Part shown: positions 26,701-38,700 of the stretch, one piece after another
How positions within the stretch are numbered: the first letter of the stretch is position 1
Layout of the letters: each line of letters begins with the position of its first letter
Origin: Rhabdornis inornatus
Lineage: Eukaryota > Chordata > Aves > Passeriformes > Rhabdornithidae
NCBI GenBank assembly: GCA_013397075.1
Contig: VWZS01010868.1
Span: forward strand, 124,001 to 188,000
DNA: 64,000 bases
Reading direction: 5' to 3'
Made by a program: the position numbers and the translations under genes
The notes under the pieces: generated by a model
Told to the model about the DNA's origin: nothing
The model's database searches: none
Seen by the model: the letters and a program-made list of their open reading frames with translations, nothing else

Positions 26701-29700
26701 ATCCAGCTCAGCCCTGTCTCAATGTCCTTCCCTTGATGGGTTCTGTCCCCTGAGAGGTGAAAAGAAGGAGGCTGTCTGATCCTCACCTGTGCTCTATGAA
26801 CCTGGAAAAGCCAGGATGTGGGTTTATATGCTCCCATCATTTCTCAGGATGGGACCCAAATGCAACTGGGAGGTCTGGAATACACACAGGTATATCCACA
26901 CCTTCCCTCAAAGTTACCACATCTGATAACCTACATTCAGCTCTGAAATCAAAGGGCAAAAGAATAAACAGTTCTTCAGGCTTAATTAATCTTACCTCTA
27001 CCACCCTTCTGTTTGGTTTTACCAAACAACAAAGAATGTTGCTCAGAATTTTCTCCACAGCTAATTCTTGTAGCCCAGAATTTTCCCCATGGCCAATCCC
27101 TGTTTCCTATCAGACACTTGGGTCAGAAATTCTCTTCAATGTCTGTGGGAACTATAAACTAAATTTTAGGTGTCTACTAGTATGAGATCCTTAACTTAGA
27201 TTAGGAGCTGCAGCAATAGTAACTGTTGGATTAGCACAGGCACATAATGAATTCCAAAATCCTGCAATAACGTGCTGTGCTCCTGGCTATTAGCCTGGGT
27301 TTTAATTAGTTTGTGCTAATGAATATATTTGTACATGTCCATCTTTTATTGGCAGCTTTTAGAGGAGTAGTAAATTGGTCACTGTGGAGTGCCAGTGTTT
27401 CACTAAAACCTAAGGAATAATTAATGCTTTCTCCACCTAGAGTCAACCAGCAGTCTCAGGGGGTTTTAGGTATAAATTAGAATGAAAGATGAGATACTCA
27501 AAATATAGTTAGAGAACTCATTCATCAATGGTGATTAAATAATGTCACTGTGAGACCCTGGAGAAGTGCTAAGAGCTGATTTCCAGCTCTGGAATACCCA
27601 CACCATCTCCCAGGAGCTGCCAGAGCACCCTGCCCTATTTTTTTTCCACTGTGACTTTCAAAATGTCTTTTCCATATCCGGTGCTATCCAACTTTCTTCT
27701 GTTCTTGGAAATTCCTCCTTGGAAAATATGTATTTTCTCAGTCTTTCCTATTCATAACAAATGTGGGTTGGGGGAAAATGAACCAATACTAAGAGTGCTT
27801 GGCTAAAGCAAATGCTTACATCAAATCCAGTATCCTGACTAACAAAATCCTCAAGTCAGAAAATATTTGGATGTTTTCACATCCGTATTTCCACAAGAAA
27901 AGGGCTGTGAGAGCTGGCACAAGGTGGTCAGGATAAGTCAAATCTGAATAAGGATGGAGTGGTTTGAGATGAATTTAAGGACAAATTACACGTCCAGGTA
28001 CAAGCCAGACATTCTGAAATACCCTGCTGAGCATCCACTTAACTCCAGAGATAGACAAAATCTCTTATATTTATTATTTATTTTATTATATTATTTTTAT
28101 TATTTTGCAATGTTAGTATTACCCACAAATTCCTCAGCCTTGAGAGAGCTAAGCAAATTAGAAGCCTAAATCAAATTAAGATCTATGAACACCAGGCTCT
28201 CCAGAGGAGGTCATTCTGATAAACACAAAAAAATGTCACCAAAAAATACATTTTTCTCTGTTGAGAACAAACAGAGCTTTAGGTCTCTCACACAGATGTG
28301 CACCCAAAGAGCCAGACATGAAGAATTTCACCCCAAACTTATAGAGAGAGGCACAGGAACCCAAAACACATGTGGGGCTGACTTAGAGACACCCCTCTCC
28401 TCCCTTGGATAAGCAACCAAAGCATTTTATATGAGGTCCTGAAATATTCTGAGCACAGGGACTGAAGGTGAATGTTGTGCTGCTCCTGATGCAGCATCTA
28501 ATTCCTTCCTGCTTTTGGTTCTGACCCCAGTTCAGCAAAGGACCACATTTTCATCATGTCTGTAACATTCCTGCTGTTCTCAATTCTGGTGCCTGCTTAC
28601 ACAAGGGAGCCTGATAACACCAAATTACAAGCTAATTTTGGAGCATCGAGCTAAGTGCCTGAAGACAGCTGTGTGGTACAAATTAAAATCTTAAAAACCT
28701 TCAGAAAAAAAAATATGATTAATCATTTACCGATTGCTAACGGAGGAGATCTTAAGTAGGAAAGCATTTTCATCTCATTTACAAACCCAAGTCAGAAGAA
28801 AATAAAGCCTGTGGTGTGAAGTAAAGCAGGTCTGTGTACAGTCATGTGTGTACAGTCAAAAAGAAAAGTGATGTTTCCACAACAGTAAATCCTGGTAACC
28901 ACTGTTGGGCATTGATTGTGTTCCTCTTTCATTTTTCACTTCCACTAAATTAAAAAAAACCATGCTGCTCAGCTATATGCACCTCTTGTAGCCTTTTAAT
29001 CATCTCTTGTTAGTGTCGGGGAACGTGGAGAAATGAACCTCCAAGTTGTGCCAGTCAGCCCAGCTCCATGGATTCCCAATGTAAATATTCCAGCTAACAC
29101 ATCCCACTGACTCCAATCCTGACACACCCCAAACCACCCTCGATGGTGCAGGGGCAGATTAATTTCAAACATAACTTTATAGGTGTTACCAAGATTATTG
29201 AGAGGCTGGCTGGCTGGCTTGAGCTGTGTCCTCCCTTTGGGTCAGCACCAGCACCAAGGCAGAACTAAAGGCTCCTGCTCCCAAGAAAACACATTTTCCA
29301 GGCAGTGCACATTTGTGGAAGCCAGCCAGCTACGTGCCAGTCACGGAAAGAAGGCTCCTTCTCCCTGGTGCACAGTCAGGCAGCTCACTGATAATTACAG
29401 ACTGATTTCCAGAAGAAATATGGCACTTGTCAAAGGCATCATTTCAATTCTGTCTTTCCTCATTAACACTTGATGGGAACTCCAGCATATTTATGACTCA
29501 TCCAAAAGGCAAAACCCACCAGCACCACCACAGCTTTATTTTCTTTTACTTTATTTAATTTCTTCTTCATTTCTAATAACTGACTTTTTTTCCCCCTAAT
29601 GACCTTGGCTGATTCTCCAGATGGATTCTCAGAAAGGAGCTGGGCTAGCCCCACCTTTCAGGTGTTCAAATACCCCCTTGAATGAGGCACCTCATGATGA

Positions 29701-32700
29701 TTTCCTTGGGCTTCTCCTGATCTCAGTGCTGCAGGAATGCTGCAGTTCTACTGACTTCTACCTCCTGCAAAGGAGCAGACTGTGAGGGACCATATAGAAA
29801 TATATATAACTCCTATACATGTGTTCATCTCTCACATTTTTAGAAATGCAGCCGGATTTTTGGATGCACTGGGTTTGAGAACATCGCATCCACGCAGGCA
29901 CACAAGGTTCCCAAGCTGTGTGCAGGCACTGTGTGCAAAACAAAGATCGCATAAATTAATCAAGTTCTTCTCCTGGCAGGCTGGAAAGAAAGAGGTGGAC
30001 CAGGGCAAGAATTGTTATTGTTATCTCTATTTTTAAATACTTGGAAGACTCTCAGTTATTATGGTGGTGAGGACCATATAAGTACCTAGACAGATTCATT
30101 GGTAGCACGAGTATTAAGTGGGAAGATTCTCCATGTCAAAGGTACCTGTTAATAAAAGTTTTATATTTTGTAATATTTTCCCATTTTTTAAGTCCTTAAA
30201 AAGCAGGTTTAAAAAGCCAAAATTTTTATTCTATGCTTGTGCTGTTCTGCTCTATATTTTCTTTTCCTTGTGGGACTTCTGCATTAAAAAAAGAGAAAAA
30301 AAAGAAACCCAAAACATGCAAGAAAAAGCTGTATAATTAACATTATACAGCAACACACTGACAGATATCCTTCCCGTGGATAGTGCTATATTCTTTGTGA
30401 GGGAAGATGGACTTATTTGGGAGTCATGAGAGTGGTTAGAAATGATACACAAAATGAAAACTTGCAGGGAATTCCAGAGCCAGGGCACGAGCCAGACTAC
30501 AAGAGCACTGCTGTTAATTGATAAAACTTTTAATACAATCATTTATTTTTTTTTTAAAGATGCTTCTGCCTAAACTTTTAAAAAATGAAAGCTCCTCGTT
30601 ACCAGATGAGGTGCAGCTGTAATGCACAGTGTCAAAGCCAACTTGACAGAAAACAGAAAATTAAGAACAGTATCTACTCTTTCAGAAGTATTACTTCAGT
30701 TTAGATCACACACATTGATCAAACTCCCCCAGAGGCTCCTCCCCATGAAACCAGATGGTCACTGCACATGGACAGGCACATGTGGGTGTAGGTGAAGCTT
30801 CAGTGCAGAAGGTGCCCACATTATCTCAAGCACACATAAAAATCATCACTTTACAAGTATTGTTGCTGGATAAACACCAAAAATCGTTGATCAGAGACTT
30901 TTTGTGAACACTCCTTCACTGACTTCATCACCCCAAATAAATAAGTATACAGCATCCCTCTGGAGAGGACTCATGCTCATCCCTGGCTTCCAGAAATGAA
31001 AATTCACCTCGGAGAGGAAATAAAGTTCATGTATAATTCCCTTCTCTTCCTCTCAGCATCCTCTCCAGGGAAGATCTGTGAGCAATCCCAGAGCCTTGTT
31101 ATTAAAGGCTCAATCTGCCTTTGACTGAGCCCTGCTGGCTGCCTGCAGGGATGGGCACACTCCTTGGGCACATTCCTTGATAAACACACCAGGATGGGCA
31201 AAGCAAGAGAACCAGGCAGGAGAGGACCTGAGACATCTTTGCTTTGGTTCTGGGCAAACTTTATGTGCAGCTGTCCCCAGGGAAATGCCTAGACTGAAAC
31301 TCAGCACTTTCCTGGACTGTTTTTTTACCATGAGATGGGATTCATCTAGAACTGTTCACTTGGGACTTTTTCTCCTCTCATCTGATCCACCCTCAGACAC
31401 AGATCAGAGTGGTGAGTTCTCACTGGATTTTTACACCTCTCTCTGAGCCTGAGTGATCTGTACATGACCGAACACAACTTATGTAACCATGCTGAGGGTT
31501 CAGACACTTCTGGGTTTAGGCTCTGTGAAGGTGTTATGGTATTTGGTGGTTGCAGACACGTCTGGGAATGTTGCTGAGGCACAGACTTTTTATTTTAAGA
31601 GATGTGGGATGAGGTACAACAAACCTCATTCTCATTTCACTTCCCAAATCCCCACTAGTGCTGGCTAGACTGGATGAAATAGGGCAGAATTTGGCTTTAG
31701 ATGTAAGCTGAAAGTAGAATAAGAGAGACTGCATTACTGGGAGATCATATCCCTTGAAGCACCACTTAAAAGGCATGAGAGAATTTTAGAACACCACAGT
31801 GAAAAGAGACAACAAGCTAATTTCCCTGCAAGCTCTCAACCTATCACCCAGGAAAACTCAATATTAATTACCTTCATCCAATACTCCCCATCCTCACTCC
31901 TGATAAGTGCTGTGGGGGTGAAATATCAGAGAGCAGCACTTTGAAAGGGTTGGGTGGGTTTTTTTTACATTGATTCAGCAGTTGCTTGCAATACTGAGGA
32001 TTCATCTCTTGCCACACAAGCAATGTTTTGTGGGAAAGAAAATGCATGAGCATTGCAGTGCAGCAGTTCAGGCTCTGTCCTTTCCTTGGACTAAAATATG
32101 TGACCTCTAGGCCCAGGAAGATACAGCAAACCATGTTCCATGAGGTCCTCTGAATATTTATACAAGTTACCCTCATGTGTTCCCCTCCCTCCTCAGAATC
32201 GTTTTTTCCACCAGTAAGTTTATTTGTAGGGCTGTTCCCAAAACCACCACATTTTTTACGCAGTCATTGGAGAATATTAGTGGAAAATTAATTTTGAGTT
32301 CTTAAAGAGATATTTATATTAGCCCATACTACAGTAATGATCCTGGCCTCTAGCCAGGAATTGAAGCTCTATTAAGCTAAGCACTCTACATAAATAACTA
32401 TGAAGATTATTATTCACTCTGTCGGATCTGGCAAGACTTTTTTTTTTTATTCCTGAGTGTAGTGAGCAGAATTTCCCAAATTTCTTGAGTAGAGGGAGTG
32501 GGTGAATGGACTCTTGATAACACTGCAAGATGCCTGTCCCTACACCAGAAAACTTACTAGAGAGAGATCTCTATTCTCCCAGACAGAATTGCTTTGCAAT
32601 TATTTATCCTTACCCTTAATGTTTTCTAGAAGCATTCAGACTGAAGTGACTCCATTTTAGAAGTGAAATATAAGAATTTACTTTATTAACTCTACTGTAT

Positions 32701-35700
32701 CTTCATCTTTTACATAGAGGCATCCCATGGACAGGATGAAACACAATATTTATTCATGCATAATTTTCTGAATGCCCCAAAGCAGAGCTCATACACTGAC
32801 AAATGTCTGGGAATGAGATGAAACTGAATATACAACTGACCATCTTGCTGTGATTGGATTAATCCACCATGACATCTCACTTCATGCAAAACCTACTCAT
32901 TTTCATTTCACTCAGAGCCAGGAAGGCATAGAATGAAAACACTTATTTTGTTATCATAAATATTCATGTTACTGAATGATAAATCTCATCTTCCAAGAAA
33001 AATTATTAATACCAATTAATAATCACATGCTTTATGTACTTTGAGAAGAAAGGGCGAGATCTATTAATAGGAAAAAGAGTGATTCTAAATTTGAAGATAG
33101 AAATAATTGGTTCTGATGCAATTGTTTCCCTGGCAGTTGTGCTGGGCTATTAAAGAGTAGATTGCATGAGAGCAGCTTGCAAATTACACTACAAGAAAAA
33201 AAAAAACAATACATGGCAATGTGAAGCAGAACAAGAAGTGACAAGTGTTAACCTACAAGGAACTTCGTGACATTGCCAAGGTCACAGAGAAGAATCAATT
33301 ATTCACTAAGAATAGTTAGGGGGGAACATTCTGTTTTCATATTTGCATCTGCAAATATGATTGTCCCAACTAATCAAACCAGGTGAGCATAAAGGAAATT
33401 ACAGCTTCTTATTCCACACTGAACTGTGTGGGAATAGTAGTGCTGTCTTCCCTTTGGAATTTCTACCACAGAGAACAGTGTTATGTAACAGCTTTACAAA
33501 TTAGGTTTGCAGTTTCACAAATAAATATCTCTTGGGTTTCAGGTAGGCTGAGGTCCTCCGAGGTCCCAGTGAGGTTATGGGTTCACTACTACGCCCAGAT
33601 TGTTTAACTTGTTCTCCAATGACCTGGATGAAGGGGCAGAAGCCTCCTCAGCAAGTTTGATGATGACACAGAGCTTGGAGGAGCAGCTGATCCCCCCAAG
33701 GGCTGTGCAGGCTTTCAGAGGGACCTCAACAGGTTGGAGAGATGGGCAGAGAACTGTCTGAAATTCAACCAGGTCAAAGCCAGGGTCCTGCACCTGGGAA
33801 TAAATAACTCCAGGCACCAGCACAGGCTGGGGGTGACCTGCTGGAGAAGGATCTGGGATCCTGAGGGACACTGAGCTGTCCCTGAGCCAGCAGAGTGTCC
33901 AAGGGTGTCCAGGGGTGCATTGGGAAGAGAATTCCCAGCAGGTCAGGGGTGATCCTGCCCCTGTGCCCAGCCCTGGAGGCACCTCTGGGCTGCTGTGCCC
34001 AGCTCTGGCTCCTCAGCACAGCAGGGACAGGAGCTCCTGGAGCTGAGCAAGGGCCTGGAGCATCTCCGTGCCCAGGAAAGGCTGAGGGAGCTGGGGCTGC
34101 TCAGCCTGGAGAGGAGCCCCAGCTGAGAGGGGCCTCAGCCCTGGCTGTCCCTGGGTGTCCTTGGGTGTCCCTGTGTGTCCCTGGGGTCCCTGGGTGTCCA
34201 TGGGTGTCCCTGTCTGTCCCTGTCTGTCTGTCTGTCTGTGTGTCCCTGTGTGCAGGCAGGCTCCGAGCAGTCCCAGGCTCTGCTCCAGGGCCCAGCAATG
34301 GCCCCAGAGCCACGGGCAGGGACTGAGCCCAGCAATTCCCCCTGCACAGGAGGCACAACTTCTGCCCTGGGCAGGGACCAGAGAGGGGCTGGAGTCTCCT
34401 CCCTGGGGATATTCCAGAATATTCCATCTGGACGCACTACTGTGCCCTGTGCTCTGGAGCAGGGAGATGGCACCAAGATGTCCCTCTGTGCTCCCTTCCA
34501 TCCTCACCCACCCTGTGTGCAGCAGAGCAGTCCCTGCTGCTGAAGGGAGCTTTGCTAAGAGCTGCCACGGCTGCTCTGGGGGTAGGAACTAAACACAATT
34601 AAGGATAGCCTGTTCCTGTCCATGGAAGGTCAAAGAAGAACATGCATTTGTGTCTACCCAAACCATCCCTGCTATAAAAGGAATCCTCAGAGACTGAATT
34701 TCCCTGGGTGCTGCACGGTGACAGCAAGGCCATATGTGTCTTCAAAGAGGGACACTGCTGATTGCCATGGTCATTATTTTATTTTCTTCAGTTTCAACCT
34801 AACCTAGAGGCGAGCCCAAAATTCATTTTCTACTGCAATGCACGAACAAAGCTCGACCCCACAGGGTCTCACTGTGTGAATCAAACCCTGAGAAAAGCCA
34901 AGCATCTTTATTTGTTGTCTGAGCCAGTTTTCAGCAGCTTTTCCTGATCTGCAAACAAGAGCAAAGACAGCAACCAGACCAGTTTGCCTTTGCAGACATT
35001 GTCAGAGAATGACTTTTCTTTTTTTCCTTTCTTTTTATAAGATGAAAGAGTTTTTTTGTTTTTCCACCCTCCATCCTTTTCAACAAGAGGGAAACAAGAG
35101 GGAAAGTTTCCTTTTGACAGGGAAACAAACACTTGAAGAAGAGGCCAATAACATTTAAGACATGGACATATTGCAGACTTCTGGCCAGAAAAACATGGAA
35201 CAGAGGATTTATATTGTGCATGTAGCTTTACAGCACACCCCAATTTTCAGAGCAATAAATCACTGCTTGAGCTCTAACCACACAGAGCTAATAAAGACAA
35301 AGAGTTACACATTTCTGCTTCTTTGATTCAGCATTCAGTCTCAGGTTCAAAGTTCTGATTCTGCTTTATTTTTATGCAAGCATGTGGGCTGGGGAGATCA
35401 GAGGACTCTCCTCCATCTCCCCTGCTGCTCCTGTGTTTTATGTAGGTGACAGCTTTTCTGCCATAATTTCATTACAAAAAATAATTGGTATCTATTTGCC
35501 CATGATTAACTGTGCCTCTGTATATGTATGTTATACATAAAATTATGCTACAACTAGAACCATATATATTTTTGAATTAATTATGCAGCCCTTGCTCACT
35601 CAAAATCCCCACTAAGAAAAAAAATTGCTTTTAAAAAGGCTGCAGAATGAGTAAATCTAAGCTAAACTTGACAACAGGACGATTTTATTCTGGAAAAAAA

Positions 35701-38700
35701 TTATTTGGGAAAGAAATTCAAGGCAAATGAGCTGAGTTGATAATGTGCTCAAACAGAAAAGAGAAAAACATGCTCTCCATGCTGCCCGAATGGCTGACAT
35801 AATTTTGCTTGCTTTCCTTCCCTGTTAACTTGAAAATGCAAATTGCTTTGCTGTCAGGGTACATTTGTTCCCACTAATTCAAGACACGATAACAAGCCAA
35901 AATATTTATTTAGTGGTTTTTTTTTTTCCACTCCAATTTGTGTTTTATCATAGTGGGAGCATCATCTATGGATTTCATTTACTGAAACATTATGCAAACA
36001 GCCCTTATGGGAAAGTCACCTCCCTGTAATAGGAAAACTATCCATAAAGAAGGCTCTTAATGCTTTAGGATGTGTTGCCTCAAAGGGCCCAAAAATTCTG
36101 CTCTGACCAACACTTAAAAGGCCAAAATACATATCCAAAATAACTCCTTAAATGACCTATTGGAAAAGCCTTGGCTTTTCAGAGAAGGTACTTGGATCTT
36201 TCCTGCTTTTCAGGAGATGGAATGGACACAGAACATGTTCTTTTAATTAGAACTGGATGAGCAAACAGAAGCAGAGAGCACATTTTATAGTTCAATCCTC
36301 TTTCTGATGCTGCTTCTTTTTCAGCTGGGTATATTAAAAAAATATAAAATATTTTTTAATATTTTCCTTTGAAAAATGCTTCTGATGGTAACCGGCTTTT
36401 AATCAATTATCACTTGTGCGTAAAGCATTTCTGCTCCTGTAAGAACTAAAATGAGATTTCAGCTGATAAAACCCCAAACAATTACTGTTTTCCTGAAAAC
36501 TCAGTTTTGCATTCTTCTGGGGGGAAAAAAAATCAACGTTTTTTAATTAGAATTGTTTGTGCCACTTAAAGGGCTGAAATTGGTCTCTGCCAGCCCCTTT
36601 GTTAAGGTATGACAAAGCACCATGAGTCACCCCCTGGAGCAGTGGAGATGAGTCCAGGTTCACTCCAGGGATGAAATTTGGAGCCTCTTTGCCATCTGGT
36701 CCTTCCATGAGAGCTGGTCCATCCACAGCTTCTCTCTAGCAACACTCGAAGGAGCTCTAAACCATTGGATTTTAACTCTGGTATCTTAGTTTTGGGCCTA
36801 AAATTAGGTAGGATTAATCAGACTACAGAAACTCCTTGAGCAAATCCTTTGAAACTTTATTTCTCTTCACCTTCCTTATTCATGGAGCAGCTCATAATAC
36901 CCCACCTTGTTTTTTTCGCGTCCCTTTCACACATACCTAATCTTGTTTTAGCCCCATTTTTGTCTGCTCTGACTACTGTGAAGTTCTTTGGTTTACTACA
37001 GTACACACTCAGAAAAGACTCTACTTTAGCAAAGGGTTTAAACATACAAACAAAAAGAAAACAAACCCACTGAAACCCTTCCAGTTTCTCAAACACAATC
37101 AAAAGGCAAGTTATGACACCAAAGCCTTCACTACAGGCATCTGTCATTACAATAAAAAGTATTTTGGCTCCATTTTACTCAGTATTCTCCATCCAGAAAT
37201 AAAGTCAACCCTTACCGTTCTCACCAGACGTCTTGTCTTTCCCATTTGTAGCCCCGGTTCCTTGTCTCTGTTAGGGGGGACAAAAACACAAACCAAGAGG
37301 TTAGAACACACTTAAACATGCATTTTCCCCTTGGAATTCCTGGTAATTACACCTGATTTCTCCCCAGTACACTGGATAATCTGTTCACCCTCATGCAACG
37401 CTGCCAGTGAACCAGGAATGCTTAGTTCCATTCCAAGGTTGGACTCTGCGATCCTGGAGTTCTTTTCTGAAAGAAGCTAGTTGTTTGTTTTTTTTTGTTT
37501 TGTTTTTACTTAGAGTCAGGACTGAATGCTCGAGAGACAGATTTCTTATTTGGACTTGGTTGTTTATTAAATTTTATTTATAGTACAGAGAGTTTTTCAG
37601 CACTTTTAGTTATTAAGCCAAAAGTGAGCAAAAATGGAGGTGAATTTCACTAGTTACAAGGTCTTTTAAAGCCTCAGTATCTAACTAAAAGCTAACATTT
37701 ACATTATTTATACTTTCAACCCAATAACTAAACACTCGACCTGCACTGCAGTTCTTTCTATCTAACCAAAAACTATTACCTGAAATCATGAAGAAGAATC
37801 AACAAGAAGGAAGAGCAAGAATGTCTATCTTGTCCCATACCTATTACCATATTCTAAAACCCCAAATTCCAAACCCCTCACCATGTGAAATTACACGCTT
37901 CTATTCAAACTACACACCTGTGATTCCAACTTTATTGCTCAAATTTGGAAGCCTTCTCCAAGGCCTCAAGCCAAAAGCAGTGCTCTTTTGAGGGTCAGTG
38001 TCAGAAAGCACAGAAAGTTTAAAACTTCCAGGCTTCAGGGTTCCAACACTTTTCCAATATAAAAGACTCTGGTTTAGGTCCAGCTGCATCACTCTGTGTG
38101 CCCCTGGATGTAATTATCACAATGAGTATATATGTGTGCAATTCCCAGCAGTACAGGGGTAGGAGCTACACTGCAGCATTTCATTTCTTCAGCTCCCTGC
38201 TGTGCCTCCCCTTCCATGACTCAGGAGGACTACAGGAAAGTCGTGAGGTTTTGCAGGGACAAAAATTATAAGGGTCAAAGCCCAGCCTGATGCTAATTTG
38301 GACAATGCCATAAAAAAGACACAATTACAATGTTCCTAGAAACACATTAGCAACGAAAGGAGGGGCTAAGGAGAATCTCCAGACCTCATATTGGCTAGAA
38401 GATTTGTTTTCTGCTTTGGCAACAAGAGAAGATGAAGTTTCCCACTTTAATTCACTTTGTCCGAAGAACAGCCTCCTGAATTTCCATGAAAAAGAACTGA
38501 TTTAGATCACTCTGCCAAGTGACAGGTGGCAAACAACAGGGCAGTCAAAATACTCACAGTGGCAGAGTACCAGAGTGGTTACAATAGTAGGGAAATTCCC
38601 AACTTAGGAATGGTCAATCCATGAAAATTATTCTGCATCCCCCAGAGAAAGCATCTCAAGGCGGATTAAGGTATTTAAAGGGTATGGCAAAACCAGCATT

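Larger units (their letters stand above)
19130..33590. other. PCP4 intron 2, long transposon-poor block
   Basis: Over about 14.4 kb I recognise only simple repeats (21,182; 24,047; 28,066), the exon-like sequence at 25,552-25,655 and an inverted repeat at 33,337-33,360. The longest frame (21,202-21,795, plus strand) has no recognisable domain and is treated as chance. Confidence 0.6.

Noticed and set aside
26757..27185. 142-codon open frame on the plus strand
   Set aside because: Composition is not protein-like, no known family is recognised, and no exon signals frame it.
33895..34592. Several frames of 108-164 codons on both strands
   Set aside because: They translate the CR1 remnant and the TGTCCCTGGG minisatellite, giving periodic low-complexity peptides.
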